DNA from: JBBIOI01 sp037443425
GTDB lineage: Bacteria > Desulfobacterota > BSN033 > UBA1163
Assembly: GCA_037443425.1 (NCBI GenBank)
Contig: JBBIOI010000102.1
Coordinates: 1-12,401, forward strand
Direction of reading: 5' to 3'
Length of the DNA stretch: 12,401 bases
This document shows, piece after piece, positions 1 to 8,901 of this stretch (position 1 is its first letter; the number at the start of each line of letters is the position of its first letter). The position numbers were made by a program, and so were the translations under genes. The notes under the pieces were generated by a model. It did no database searches. It was not told the DNA's origin and saw only the letters and a program-made list of their open reading frames with translations.

Positions 1-540
1 GACACCACTTTCAAACTTTAATCTACTGTAAGCTCCCTTACCTTCAATTAAAGCTATAATCTCTTTAAAACCACCCACACCTGTGAAATGTCGGCTCAGG
101 ACCTCCATTCGCCAGCCCTGTTTTTCTGCAAACTTGGAATACATCCTAAATAGATCGGCTGCAAACAGGCCTGCCTCCTCACCTCCTGTGCCTGCCCTTA
201 TCTCAAGCAGAATGTTTTTTTCATCGTTTGGATCTTTTGGAAGAAGTGCTAATTTAAGTTCCTCCTCTACCCTAGTCCTCTCCTCAGTCAACCGATGAAT
301 CTCTTCTTTTGCCAATTTCTTAATATCTTCATCTTTTTCTTGCTCCAAAAGATATTCACTCTCTTCAATCTCTACCCCAAGTCGTTTGAATCGCCTGTAA
401 AGCTCAACTATCTTGCCAAGTTCTGCATACTCTTTAGCAATCTTCTGGAGTTCATCTTGTTTGTTTATTATTTCTGGTTGAGCCAGAAGGTTTGAGAGTG
501 ATTCATATCTTCGCTCAACCTCTTCCAGTTTTTCAAACAT
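1..540 (-). CDS. prfA: Peptide chain release factor 1 (RF1), N-terminal half, cut by window edge
   Basis: RF1 recognises UAA and UAG in the ribosomal A site and triggers peptide release. The 180 codons visible here read open without interruption from an ATG at 540. Residues 1-100 form the charged, helical N-terminal domain (starts MFEKLEEVERRYESLSNLLA). The PCRF domain follows, with the family motif EIRAGTGGEEAGLFA at residues 113-127, then SRHFTGVGGFKEI near 149-161 and EGKGAYSRLKFESGV at the window edge. The anticodon-like tripeptide and the catalytic GGQ loop lie beyond base 1, so RF1 is preferred over RF2 mainly from the N-terminal sequence and the neighbours. A GGTGGAG ribosome binding site sits about 3 bases upstream of the ATG. 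Only 9 bases separate it from the DUF1385 stop, so the two are almost certainly cotranscribed. The rpmE-DUF1385-prfA order is a known arrangement, often followed by prmC, the RF methyltransferase. Confidence 0.95.
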   Translation of the reverse strand, partial: MFEKLEEVERRYESLSNLLAQPEIINKQDELQKIAKEYAELGKIVELYRRFKRLGVEIEESEYLLEQEKDEDIKKLAKEEIHRLTEERTRVEEELKLALLPKDPNDEKNILLEIRAGTGGEEAGLFAADLFRMYSKFAEKQGWRMEVLSRHFTGVGGFKEIIALIEGKGAYSRLKFESGV

Positions 541-549
541 ATCTCCACC

Positions 550-1515
550 TCAATCGTTTTTAATAAATGACCTCTCCATATTTAAAACCTCATTTAAGGC
601 CCTAATAGCAACCTCAATCTGTCCTTCAGATGGTTCCTGGGCAGTAAGCCTTTGTAGCCAGAGACCTGGTTTTATAAAATAATTTATACCTTTATTATCC
701 CTTTTTCTGTCAGCATATCTTATCATCTCATAGGAAATGCCTGCAATCAGAGGAATAAGTAACAATCGAGAAATTATCTTATATCCTAAGGATAGTTGAT
801 TTGGAATGAGTGTAAAGATAAATATGCTAACTATCATAACAATAAGTAGAAAACTTGTTCCACATCTGGGATGTAGGTAGCTGAAGTTTTTAACCTTTTC
901 AGGTCTTAAATCTTCTCCTGATTCGAAGGCAAATATGGACTTATGTTCAGCTCCATGATACTGGAAAACCCTTTTTATATCTTTTAATAAAGAGATCATT
1001 TTTAGATACAAAAGAAAGATCACCAGTCGAATGATCCCATCTAAGAGATTAAAAAAAATCCCGTTACGAAAATCCGAAGGGAGCAGGGTAATCAATCCTT
1101 TTGTCAAAAAGAGAGGAAAGATAAAAAATATGATTATGCCAAAGCAGATAGCAATAAAGAACATAAATACCATTTGGGCCTTGTTTCTGTCTTCTTCTTT
1201 ACCCACTGCTTGATTGGCAGAGAAATTTAATGCCTCAATCCCGAGTATAAGGGCAGAGATTAGACTTATCAGTCCTCTCAGAAAGGGAATCTTAGATATA
1301 ATCCCCCTTTCAGAGAAAAAATTCAGTCTCTTCCTTTTCACAACAATCTCTCCATCCTGTCTCCTTACAGCGATTGCCATAGATTGGGATGATCTCATCA
1401 TAACCCCTTCAATTACAGCCTGACCTCCAACCCTTATTCCATTAATACTATTCTTAGAGGATATGCGTTTAGAAAGAGAATCTCCCCTTGAGGGATCTTT
1501 CTTTAGTATATACAT
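550..1515 (-). CDS. DUF1385 family (YqhQ-like) multi-pass membrane protein
   Basis: A 321-residue protein of the DUF1385 family, whose biochemical function I do not know. Family hallmarks are visible: GGQAVIEGVMMRS at residues 30-42, YHGAEHKS at 186-193, HPRCGTSFL at 215-223 and PGLWLQRLTAQEP at 283-295. Hydrophobic stretches that look like membrane spans lie near residues 115-145, 152-177, 221-238 and 246-264. The conserved His/Glu/Cys motifs fall between or beside them, which could suggest a metal site or an enzyme active site, but that is inference. The first 25 or so residues are basic and poorly conserved, with no signal peptide. A GGGGGA ribosome binding site about 3 bases before the ATG at 1515 supports this start. 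The gene lies 123 bases after rpmE and 9 bases before prfA. Length is normal for the family. Confidence 0.9.
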   Translation of the reverse strand: MYILKKDPSRGDSLSKRISSKNSINGIRVGGQAVIEGVMMRSSQSMAIAVRRQDGEIVVKRKRLNFFSERGIISKIPFLRGLISLISALILGIEALNFSANQAVGKEEDRNKAQMVFMFFIAICFGIIIFFIFPLFLTKGLITLLPSDFRNGIFFNLLDGIIRLVIFLLYLKMISLLKDIKRVFQYHGAEHKSIFAFESGEDLRPEKVKNFSYLHPRCGTSFLLIVMIVSIFIFTLIPNQLSLGYKIISRLLLIPLIAGISYEMIRYADRKRDNKGINYFIKPGLWLQRLTAQEPSEGQIEVAIRALNEVLNMERSFIKND

Positions 1516-1638
1516 TTTTCCCCCGAAATAAACTAATGCTGGTAGGATTCCTTAAGGTCTTTAATAATAAAAGAAAGGATACCTTTTATTAAAATAGTAT
1601 GAGAAATCTCTAAGGATGGCGAGATGATTAGAAATATA

Positions 1639-1848
1639 TTATTCACCATTCTTCTTTCCATATTTTTTCTGGAAGCGTTCTATCCTTCCAGCAGTATCCA
1701 AAAATTTCTGTTTTCCTGTAAAGAAAGGATGACAGTTTGAACAGATTTCTACATGGATCTCCTTCTTTGTACTTTTCGTTTCGAAAGTAGCGCCGCAGGC
1801 ACATCTTATTATTGCATCATAAAATTCTGGGTGAATGTCCTTCTTCAT
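1639..1848 (-). CDS. rpmE: 50S ribosomal protein L31, zinc-binding type
   Basis: Bacterial ribosomal protein bL31, which bridges the 50S central protuberance and the 30S head. At 69 residues it has the usual length. It begins MKKDIHPEFYDAIIRCACGA and holds four cysteines at 16, 18, 36 and 39 (CAC and CSNC), the ligands of the zinc-containing 'C+' form. HPFFTGKQKFLDTAGRIERF (residues 40-59) is the conserved C-terminal core. Many bacteria also keep a cysteine-free L31 used in zinc starvation; none is seen here. A strong AGGAGGT ribosome binding site precedes the ATG. The gene follows rho by 55 bases, a very common pairing, and precedes the DUF1385 gene. Confidence 0.97.
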   Translation of the reverse strand: MKKDIHPEFYDAIIRCACGATFETKSTKKEIHVEICSNCHPFFTGKQKFLDTAGRIERFQKKYGKKNGE

Positions 1849-1903
1849 TTCTACCTCCTAATTAAATCTTACTGATTTTTAAAATTTTTTCAAACCTAAA
1901 TCT

Positions 1904-3157
1904 CTATTGATTCATTGAATCGAGAAACTCACGATTACTCTTTGTATTACGCATCTTCTCAAGAAGAAATTCCATACTCTCCACTGTATTCATTGGTTGA
2001 AGTACCTTTCTCAGGAGCCAAATCCTATTTAAATCCTGTGGGTCTATGAGAAGCTCTTCTTTTCGTGTTCCAGAACGCTGGATATCAATGGAAGGGAATA
2101 TCCTTCTTTCAACCAGTCTTCTGTCTAAATGTATTTCCATATTGCCTGTACCTTTAAACTCTTCGAATATCACTTCATCCATCCGGCTTCCTGTATCTAT
2201 CAAGGCTGTACCAATAATTGTAAGACTCCCACCTTCCTCAACATTTCTTGCTGCACCAAAAAACCTTTTAGGTCTTTGAAGTGCATTGGCATCAATCCCT
2301 CCAGATAGGATCTTACCACTCGGAGGAACAACTGCATTATAAGCCCTTGCAAGTCGTGTAATGCTATCCAATAAGATAACAACATCTCTTTTATGTTCGA
2401 CAAGGCGCTTGGCTTTCTCAATGACCATTTCAGCCACTTGGACATGACGTTGTGCCGGCTCATCAAAGGTTGAACTTATTACCTCCGCATCTACAGAGCG
2501 TTCCATGTCTGTGACTTCTTCGGGTCTTTCATCGATAAGAAGCACGATCAGATAAATCTCGCGATGATTGGCTAAGATACTATGAGCAATAGTCTGTAAA
2601 AGCATAGTCTTTCCTGTCCTTGGTGCAGCAACGATTAAACCCCTTTGGCCCTTACCTATTGGAGTAAGAAGGTCCATTACCCTTGCAGAGTAATTCTCTG
2701 GCTCGTCTTCAATCTCTAAGTGAATCCTTTCCATTGGATAAAGAGGGGTAAGATTATCAAATAGGATCTTGTCGCGGGCAACCTCAGGATCTTCATAATT
2801 AACCATCTCAACCTTTAGCATTGCAAAATATCTCTCCGTATCTTTTGGCGGTCTTATCTGACCTGAAACCGTATCCCCTGTTCGAAGATTAAACCTCCTA
2901 ATCTGGGATGGAGAGATATAGATATCATCTGGCCCAGGGAGATAATTGTAATCAGGTGCCCTAAGAAATCCAAATCCATCGGGCAATATCTCAAGGACTC
3001 CCTCTCCAAAGATAAGACCATTCTTTTCTGTCTGGGCCTGTAGTATTGCAAAGATTAACTCCTGCTTCCTCATCCCACTTGCACCTTCTACATTCAGTTC
3101 TCTTGCGATCTTTGTTAATTCACTTATCTTTTTCTTTTTTAATTCTTTAATATCCAT
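1904..3157 (-). CDS. rho: Transcription termination factor Rho
   Basis: Hexameric RNA-dependent ATPase/helicase that releases RNA polymerase from untranslated transcripts. With the ATG at 3157 the protein has 417 residues, close to E. coli Rho (419), and aligns with it almost end to end. Numbered from this ATG, the cold-shock RNA-binding fold has the RNP1 motif DGFGFLR at 60-66, followed by FNLRTGDTVSGQIRPPK. The Walker A loop is AAPRTGKT at 177-184, Walker B is VILLDS near 260-265, the Q loop is PPSGKILSGG near 278-287, and the R loop is GTGNMEIHL at 336-344. The P-loop reads RTGKT where E. coli has KAGKT; both occur in the family. There is no long N-terminal insertion of the kind seen in Actinobacteria or Bacteroidetes. 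It lies 31 bases downstream of coaE and 55 bases upstream of rpmE. Confidence 0.97.
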   Translation of the reverse strand: MDIKELKKKKISELTKIARELNVEGASGMRKQELIFAILQAQTEKNGLIFGEGVLEILPDGFGFLRAPDYNYLPGPDDIYISPSQIRRFNLRTGDTVSGQIRPPKDTERYFAMLKVEMVNYEDPEVARDKILFDNLTPLYPMERIHLEIEDEPENYSARVMDLLTPIGKGQRGLIVAAPRTGKTMLLQTIAHSILANHREIYLIVLLIDERPEEVTDMERSVDAEVISSTFDEPAQRHVQVAEMVIEKAKRLVEHKRDVVILLDSITRLARAYNAVVPPSGKILSGGIDANALQRPKRFFGAARNVEEGGSLTIIGTALIDTGSRMDEVIFEEFKGTGNMEIHLDRRLVERRIFPSIDIQRSGTRKEELLIDPQDLNRIWLLRKVLQPMNTVESMEFLLEKMRNTKSNREFLDSMNQ

Positions 3158-3164
3158 AAATATA

Positions 3165-3169
3165 TCCTT
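3165..3169 (-). promoter_or_regulatory. Ribosome binding site deciding the rho start
   Basis: AAGGA lies 7 bases before the ATG at 3157. An in-frame GTG at 3172 would add five residues, but its only AGGAGG-like sequence touches the codon with no spacing. The E. coli Rho N-terminus also lines up with the ATG start. Confidence 0.6.
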
Positions 3170-3188
3170 CACCCTCCTACTAATTTTT

Positions 3189-3800
3189 TTACTCTTTATT
3201 CAAAGATGATTTAATCTCTTTAAATATCTCTATTGCCCTCTTTCTAACGTCTTCAATTGAACCATCATTTTCTATCACGAAGTCCGCAAACTTTAACTTC
3301 TCTGATAGGGGCATTTGGGAATCAATAATCATTTTTGCCTCTTCTTTTCTAAGTCCATTACGTAACTTAATTCTTTCAATCTGATTATCCTCGCTGGATG
3401 TCACTACAACCACCTTGTCCACCTGGCGATAATCCTTACTCTCTATAAGAAGTGGAGCATCAATGACCACAATAGCCTTGGGATTTTTATCCCTGATCTC
3501 ATTTATTCTCTTATTAATCTCTTCTTTGATTCGTGGATGAAGTATCTTATTCAGGTGTTCCCTTTTTTCTGGATTTGAGAAAATGATAGAAGCTAATCTT
3601 CTTCTATTAATATTGCCATCTTCTTGAACAACCTCTATTCCAAATACATCTACTATATCCTTCCACGAGTCTGAATAGGGTTTTACAAGATCCCTTGCGA
3701 TCTGATCTGCATCTATAATATAGGCACCCTCTTTTCTCCATACCTCAGAAACCAAGCTCTTTCCACTGGCAACACCTCCGGTCAACCCTATAATAAGCAT
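3189..3800 (-). CDS. coaE: Dephospho-CoA kinase
   Basis: Catalyses the last step of coenzyme A synthesis, ATP-dependent phosphorylation of the 3'-hydroxyl of dephospho-CoA, in the cytosol. The 203-residue length is typical. The protein starts MLIIGLTGGVASGKS, with the P-loop GGVASGKS at residues 8-15. The DADQIARDLV segment (30-39) carries the conserved catalytic Asp region. VVVIDAPLLIES is the core strand before the substrate pocket, and RIKLRNGLRKEEAKMIIDSQ is the LID-like region with paired arginines. An AGGA ribosome binding site lies 6 bases before the ATG. The start is only 14 bases past the gyrB stop, and rho follows after 31 bases, so gyrB-coaE-rho look like one transcript. There is no functional link to gyrase or Rho beyond housekeeping. 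Confidence 0.96.
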   Translation of the reverse strand: MLIIGLTGGVASGKSLVSEVWRKEGAYIIDADQIARDLVKPYSDSWKDIVDVFGIEVVQEDGNINRRRLASIIFSNPEKREHLNKILHPRIKEEINKRINEIRDKNPKAIVVIDAPLLIESKDYRQVDKVVVVTSSEDNQIERIKLRNGLRKEEAKMIIDSQMPLSEKLKFADFVIENDGSIEDVRKRAIEIFKEIKSSLNKE

Positions 3801-3814
3801 CTTATTTCCTAAAT

Positions 3815-6208
3815 TTAGATATCAAGCCTTTGAACCATAAGTGCATTCTCTTCGATAAACTTTCTTCTCTGTTCAACCTCATCACCCATCAGGATGCTAA
3901 ATATCTCATCTGCCTCTATTGCATCTTCAATTGTCACTTTCAAAAGTGTTCGAGTCTGCGGATTCATGGTAGTCTCCCATAGCTGTTGAGGATTCATCTC
4001 TCCAAGTCCTTTATATCTCTGTATTGTAAGGCCCTCTCTCCCTAATTGCCCTAAAGAATTTAATAGTCCTTCCTCTTCCTCGATTAAAACCTTATTTCCA
4101 TCCTCTATGACGATATACGGCGGTGGTGCCAATTGCTGGATATCATTATACACCTGTAAAAGATGACGATACTCTACCGAAGAGATCAAACCCCAATTAA
4201 TCTTTGACCTCTGTTCCTTTCCGTTTAAACCCCTAAGTTCTATTTCATAAAGATTCTCTTCTTCATCCCAATATATATCAATAACCTCAAACCCATTCTC
4301 TCCTAACAGTTTTTGAAGCCTTTTAATCCCTTCCTTATCTTTGAACATAGACTGGCTTTGGATATCATTTTTTAAAAGGAATCTCAGTATAGAGTTTGGA
4401 TAGCCTTTCTTTTGAATCCTTTGAGATAGATTATTGAAAAGGAGTATCTTTTCCAAAAGTAGGTTTAATTTCTTATCTGTCAATTTTTTATTCGTCTGCT
4501 GAACAATCACTTCACCTTTTGCAATTGCCCTATTTATCAGAAATTTATTAAATTCATCTTCATTCTTAATATATATGTCCTTTTTCCCTTCTGTAACTTT
4601 AAAGAGAGGTGGCTGAGCTATATATAAGTAGCCTTTTTCTATAACTTCTGGCATATGTCTGTAGAAAAAGGTTAGAAGGAGTGTACGTATATGAGACCCA
4701 TCGACATCAGCATCGGTCATAATGATGATCTTATGATAGCGTAGTTTATCAATATCATAATCTTCCTTTCCTATTCCTGCTCCCAAGGCCGAAATAAGTA
4801 GTCTAATTTCCTCATTTGCCAGCATCTTATCAAAACGAGCCTTCTCAACATTTAAAATCTTTCCTTTAATAGGTAGTATTGCCTGATTGGTTCGATCTCT
4901 CCCCTGTTTGGCTGAACCCCCTGCCGAGTCACCTTCAACAATGAATATCTCACTAAATCTTGGATCTTTTTGCTGACAGTCTGCAAGCTTTCCAGGGAGT
5001 GAGTCTTCTTCAAGCATCCCTTTCTTTCTGCTCAACTCCCTTGCCTTTCGGGCTGCCTCCCTTGCCCTTGCAGCCTCTATCACCTTTGATATGATCTTTC
5101 TTGCAACAGAAGGGTTCTCCTCAAAATAACTCCCGAGTTTCTCATTTACCAGTGCCTCAACAATTCCCTTCACTTCACTGTTTCCAAGTTTTGTTTTTGT
5201 CTGTCCCTCAAATTGAGGTTCTTGAAGTTTTACACTAACTACACCTGCCAGGCCTTCTCGCGTATCCTCACCAGTAATATTCTCTTTTATTCCCTTAAGT
5301 AAATTATTACTGGATGCATACTGGTTTATTGTCCTTGTCAGTGCAGTTTTAAAACCTATAAGGTGGGTCCCACCCTCATGTGTATTTATATTGTTTGCAA
5401 ATGAAAATATGTTCTCTGCATAACCATCATTATACTGGAACGCAATCTCTACCTCTACACCATTTTTTTCACCGTAAATATAAATCGGCTTTGGATGAAG
5501 ACAGTTCTTATTTTTATTTAAATATTCAATAAAGGAGATAATCCCACCTTTATAGAAGAAGTCATGTCTCTTCCCCGTTCTTTCATCTTCAATACTTATT
5601 GAAAGGCCTTTGTTTAAAAAGGCTAATTCCCTTAAACGTTGAGATAAGATATCAAAATTGAAGTTTGTGGTTTCAAATATTTCACTATCTGGTTTGAATC
5701 TAATCTGTGTCCCTGTAGACTTTGCCTTTCCAATTATTTCGAGCTTTGTTTTGGCTTCTCCTCTTTCATATCTCTGATGATAAACCTTTCCATCCCTTCT
5801 TATCTCTAACTCAACAAATTCAGAAAGTGCATTAACGACAGAAAGCCCTACCCCGTGAAGACCGCCTGAAAACTTATAACTTTTACTATCAAATTTACCT
5901 CCCGAGTGAAGTTTTGTCATTACAACCTCAACAGCAGGTCTTTTCTCCTTCTCATGAATATCTACAGGGATACCACGACCATCATCTCTTACAGTTACAC
6001 TATTATCAATATGAATAATAACTTCTATCTTTTGACAATATCCTGCAAGGGCTTCATCAATACTATTATCAACCAATTCCTGGACTAAATGATGAAGTCC
6101 CTCAATTCCAGTATTTCCTATATACATTGCAGGTCTTTTTCTAACTGCTGACAGTCCTTCTAATACTTTAATCTGATCTGCTGTATACTGCTCGGTAACC
6201 TCTTTCAT
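3815..6208 (-). CDS. gyrB: DNA gyrase subunit B
   Basis: ATPase subunit of the A2B2 gyrase that introduces negative supercoils. The GHKL ATPase domain shows ELVDNSIDEA (Glu44 in the catalytic position, Asn48), DDGRGIP at 75-81 and GGLHGVG at 115-121. The transducer runs to about residue 400. The TOPRIM domain has EGDSAGG at 425-431 and the metal-binding DADVDG at 499-504. A region of about 150 residues (roughly 545-700) separates TOPRIM from the C-terminal QRYKGLGEMNP motif (730-740). This is the Gram-negative-type insertion and explains the 797-residue length, against about 640 in Gram-positive GyrB. The absence of ParE-type features and the GyrB-like C-terminus (WETTMNPQTRTLLKVTIEDA) support gyrB over parE. 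An AGGAGGT ribosome binding site precedes the ATG. It starts 28 bases after the dnaN stop, with no recF between. Confidence 0.97.
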   Translation of the reverse strand: MKEVTEQYTADQIKVLEGLSAVRKRPAMYIGNTGIEGLHHLVQELVDNSIDEALAGYCQKIEVIIHIDNSVTVRDDGRGIPVDIHEKEKRPAVEVVMTKLHSGGKFDSKSYKFSGGLHGVGLSVVNALSEFVELEIRRDGKVYHQRYERGEAKTKLEIIGKAKSTGTQIRFKPDSEIFETTNFNFDILSQRLRELAFLNKGLSISIEDERTGKRHDFFYKGGIISFIEYLNKNKNCLHPKPIYIYGEKNGVEVEIAFQYNDGYAENIFSFANNINTHEGGTHLIGFKTALTRTINQYASSNNLLKGIKENITGEDTREGLAGVVSVKLQEPQFEGQTKTKLGNSEVKGIVEALVNEKLGSYFEENPSVARKIISKVIEAARAREAARKARELSRKKGMLEEDSLPGKLADCQQKDPRFSEIFIVEGDSAGGSAKQGRDRTNQAILPIKGKILNVEKARFDKMLANEEIRLLISALGAGIGKEDYDIDKLRYHKIIIMTDADVDGSHIRTLLLTFFYRHMPEVIEKGYLYIAQPPLFKVTEGKKDIYIKNEDEFNKFLINRAIAKGEVIVQQTNKKLTDKKLNLLLEKILLFNNLSQRIQKKGYPNSILRFLLKNDIQSQSMFKDKEGIKRLQKLLGENGFEVIDIYWDEEENLYEIELRGLNGKEQRSKINWGLISSVEYRHLLQVYNDIQQLAPPPYIVIEDGNKVLIEEEEGLLNSLGQLGREGLTIQRYKGLGEMNPQQLWETTMNPQTRTLLKVTIEDAIEADEIFSILMGDEVEQRRKFIEENALMVQRLDI

Positions 6209-6236
6209 CTTACCTCCTGAATTGTCTTTAAAGAAT

Positions 6237-7367
6237 TTAGAGCCTCATTGGCATGATGATACACAGTTGATCTTCTATCTCTGAAGTAATATTTGGTCTT
6301 ATAAGACAAGGACTTCCTTCATCCTTCAATTCCATTTTTACTTGATCTGTATCTATCACATTTAATGCATCTATTAGGTATCTCACATTGAATCCTATTT
6401 CAAAAGTTGGTCCATCGTAAAATATATCCACCTCTTCCTTAGCATCTCCAAAATCTTGATGAAAAGAAGAAAGTTCCATTAAATTATTCTTTAAAAGTAA
6501 CTTGATTCCTTCTCCTCTCTCACTTACCATTGTTGAAACCCTCTTTAGGGAACCATAAACCTTGTATTTATCTAATAATAACTTTTTATCATTATCCTTT
6601 GGTATAACTTGCTCATATTCAGGAAATTCTCCTTCTATTAATCTAATTATCATTAATGATTTTCCTATTCTAAAGAACCCATTGGTTTGATTAAAGTAGA
6701 TATCCATTCTCTCTTCTTCATCCATATCTCCAATAATTCTTTTAATTTCAAGGATACCCTTTTTGGGAATAATCACACCCTTATCAATCCCTTGAATTCT
6801 TTGAATCTCACGATCTATAAGTGAAAGACGATGGCCATCAGTAGCAACCATCCTTAAAACATCCTTATCTTGCTTCTTTTTCTGTACTAAAAAAACTCCA
6901 TTCAAATGGTATCTGGATTCCTCGTTTGAAGCTGCAAAAGTTGTCTTTTCAATCATATCCTTTAATAACTTTGATGGAATCTGACTAAATTGCTCTTCTT
7001 TATAAGGAGGAAGCGATGGGAATTCTTCAGGGTCCAATCCTGCAAGGTTAAATATTGACTTTCCACATCGAATAATAATCCAGTGAGTTTCATCATTCTT
7101 TTCTATTTGTATATCCTCTTCAGGAAGCTCTCTAACAATTTCATAAAGCTTCTTTGCTGATACAGATGCCTTGCCATTTCTGTAAGTCGAGACCTTTAAA
7201 TCTTCTTTTATAGCAGTTTCTAAGTCTGTTCCAGTAATTGTGAGCGAATCATTCTGCCATTCCATCAATATGTGAGAAAGGATTGGTAAGGTTGTCCTTC
7301 TTCCAGTAATACCCTGCATTATTGCTAAACCTTTTAAAAATTCTCTTCTATTAATAACAAAATCCAT
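6237..7367 (-). CDS. dnaN: DNA polymerase III sliding clamp (beta subunit)
   Basis: Forms the ring-shaped dimer that tethers DNA polymerase III and other replication or repair proteins to DNA. The 376 residues match the family length (about 366-380) and comprise three clamp folds of about 125 residues each. It starts MDFVINRREFLKGLAIMQGI and continues with LPILSHILMEWQNDSLTITGTDLE, the standard first-domain signature. The middle holds the VATDGHRLS motif, and the protein ends in the family-typical IIMPMRL. A perfect AGGAGG ribosome binding site lies about 5 bases before the ATG. It follows dnaA after a 199-base AT-rich gap and precedes gyrB by 28 bases. A separate promoter in the gap is possible. 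Confidence 0.97.
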   Translation of the reverse strand: MDFVINRREFLKGLAIMQGITGRRTTLPILSHILMEWQNDSLTITGTDLETAIKEDLKVSTYRNGKASVSAKKLYEIVRELPEEDIQIEKNDETHWIIIRCGKSIFNLAGLDPEEFPSLPPYKEEQFSQIPSKLLKDMIEKTTFAASNEESRYHLNGVFLVQKKKQDKDVLRMVATDGHRLSLIDREIQRIQGIDKGVIIPKKGILEIKRIIGDMDEEERMDIYFNQTNGFFRIGKSLMIIRLIEGEFPEYEQVIPKDNDKKLLLDKYKVYGSLKRVSTMVSERGEGIKLLLKNNLMELSSFHQDFGDAKEEVDIFYDGPTFEIGFNVRYLIDALNVIDTDQVKMELKDEGSPCLIRPNITSEIEDQLCIIMPMRL

Positions 7368-7566
7368 CTTTTCCTCCTAATAAGATTATTTTTATATATA
7401 AAATAAGACTTCATCGTAGATAATGTGAAATTGGGGAAAAATGATACAACATATAAAAATTAATAAGATTTCATAGCCTTATTTTTTAAAATTAAATGTC
7501 GAAAAATATAATTTATCAAAAATTGGAACCAATTATTCCTATGCATTATAATAATTTCAACATCAT
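7368..7566. other. AT-rich spacer between dnaA and dnaN
   Basis: Very AT-rich (perhaps 75-80%) and without a plausible gene. It holds the dnaN ribosome binding site, a perfect TATAAT on the minus strand at 7545-7550 without a good -35, and the palindrome at 7521-7534. I found no DnaA box with fewer than two mismatches, so this gap is a weaker origin candidate than the one upstream of dnaA. Confidence 0.5.
7521..7534. repeat. 14 bp palindrome after dnaA
   Basis: AATTGGAACCAATT is a perfect inverted repeat (6-base arms, 2-base centre), 33 bases past the dnaA stop. Its stem is mostly AT and no T-run follows it closely, so it is a poor terminator. It could be an operator for dnaN, or chance in AT-rich DNA. 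Confidence 0.3.
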
Positions 7567-8901
7567 TTAACTCTTGATTCTACCGATTAATGATTCGATC
7601 ATTTCCTTAAATGAATTTTCTTTTGCCATCCTTTCTTCAATCTTCTTTATAGAATGAAGAACGGTTGAGTGGTCTTTTCCGCCGAACTTTTCTCCAATCT
7701 CAATAAGAGAAGCATTTGTTAATTTTCTTGAAAGGTACATACCAATTTGCCTTGGAAGCACATAATTCTTATATTTTCTTTTAATCTTTAGATCAGAGAC
7801 CTTTATATTGAAATGATTTGATACAACCTTTTGGACAAGGTCTATGGAGATAAGCTCTTCCTTTGGCTTTATAATATTTTTCAATACATCTTTTGCAAGT
7901 TGAATATCAATTGGGACATTTTTAAGAGAGGCAAATGCACTTACTCTTATGAGCGAACCCTCTAACATCCTTATATTTGAATCTATCTGTGAAGCCAAAA
8001 AGAATGCTACATCATTTGGAATAGATATATTTTCCTGTTCAGCCTTCTTTTTCAAAATAGCAACTTTTGTTTCAATATCAGGAGGTTGGATATCTGCGAT
8101 TAACCCCCACTCGAATCGTGATCTCAAGCGCTCCTCAAAATCGGGAATATCCTTTGGAAATTTATCACTTGTTACAACGATCTGTTTTCTTGCCTCATAG
8201 AGTGAGTTAAATGTATGAAAGAATTCTGCCTGAGTTCTATCCTTACCCGCAATAAATTGAATATCGTCAATTAAGAGGATATCCATCTTTCTATATTTAT
8301 TTCTAAATTCATCCATCTTTTCATATCTTATCGAGTTTATCACTTCATTTGTGAATTCCTCAGAGGTTATATAACAGATCTTTTTCACATCGGGTAAGAT
8401 ACGGTGCTGGATGATATAATTACCAATAGCATGAAGCAGATGAGTCTTTCCTAAACCAACGCCTCCATAAATGAATAGTGGATTGTAATTCTTAGCAGGA
8501 GAATTTGCAACTGCAAGGCATGCTGCATTGGCAAATTGATTGCTTGCCCCTACAACAAAATTTTCGAATGTATATTTAGGATTAAATATAGATTGAGGAG
8601 GCAAACCAATTTGCTTTTCATAAAAAGAGGTTAAAGCGATATCTTCTTTTTCCTTATTTTTTCCATTTTTTATACGAAATCTTATAGAACAGGGCATTTG
8701 GGTATAAAATGAGACGATCTCTTTAATGTGAGAGGAATAGTTTTCATTAATCCAGTCTTTAAAAAATCTATTTGGAACCTCTAATTCCAATACATCTTCA
8801 GTAAAAGAGATAAAATTTATCGGTTTTATCCAAATCTCAAAATTTTGGGGGCCGATTCTTTCTTTTAAAGAATCGACCACTTTAGACCATAGATCTTCCA
8901 T
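7567..8901 (-). CDS. dnaA: Chromosomal replication initiator protein DnaA
   Basis: AAA+ ATPase that binds DnaA boxes at oriC, melts the origin and loads the helicase. All four domains are present in 444 residues. Domain I is residues 1-75 (MEDLWSKVVDSLKERIGPQNFEIWI). Domain II is a short linker (about 78-105). Domain III begins NPKYTFENFVVG, with Walker A GGVGLGKTH at 146-154, Walker B LLIDDIQF at 209-216, and the sensor II region SNIRMLEGSLIRV at 308-320. Domain IV is the helix-turn-helix, with LPRQIGMYLSRKLT near 382-395 and the signature GGKDHSTVLHS at 407-417. The linker is near the short end for the family. A modest AAGG ribosome binding site lies 8 bases before the ATG. The gene sits between gyrA (upstream) and dnaN (downstream). 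Confidence 0.97.
   Translation of the reverse strand: MEDLWSKVVDSLKERIGPQNFEIWIKPINFISFTEDVLELEVPNRFFKDWINENYSSHIKEIVSFYTQMPCSIRFRIKNGKNKEKEDIALTSFYEKQIGLPPQSIFNPKYTFENFVVGASNQFANAACLAVANSPAKNYNPLFIYGGVGLGKTHLLHAIGNYIIQHRILPDVKKICYITSEEFTNEVINSIRYEKMDEFRNKYRKMDILLIDDIQFIAGKDRTQAEFFHTFNSLYEARKQIVVTSDKFPKDIPDFEERLRSRFEWGLIADIQPPDIETKVAILKKKAEQENISIPNDVAFFLASQIDSNIRMLEGSLIRVSAFASLKNVPIDIQLAKDVLKNIIKPKEELISIDLVQKVVSNHFNIKVSDLKIKRKYKNYVLPRQIGMYLSRKLTNASLIEIGEKFGGKDHSTVLHSIKKIEERMAKENSFKEMIESLIGRIKS

Noticed and set aside
1574..1586. AAAGG-ATA-CCTTT inverted repeat between rpmE and DUF1385 as a terminator
   Set aside because: A five-pair stem with a 3-base loop and only two GC pairs is too weak, and the downstream genes look cotranscribed.
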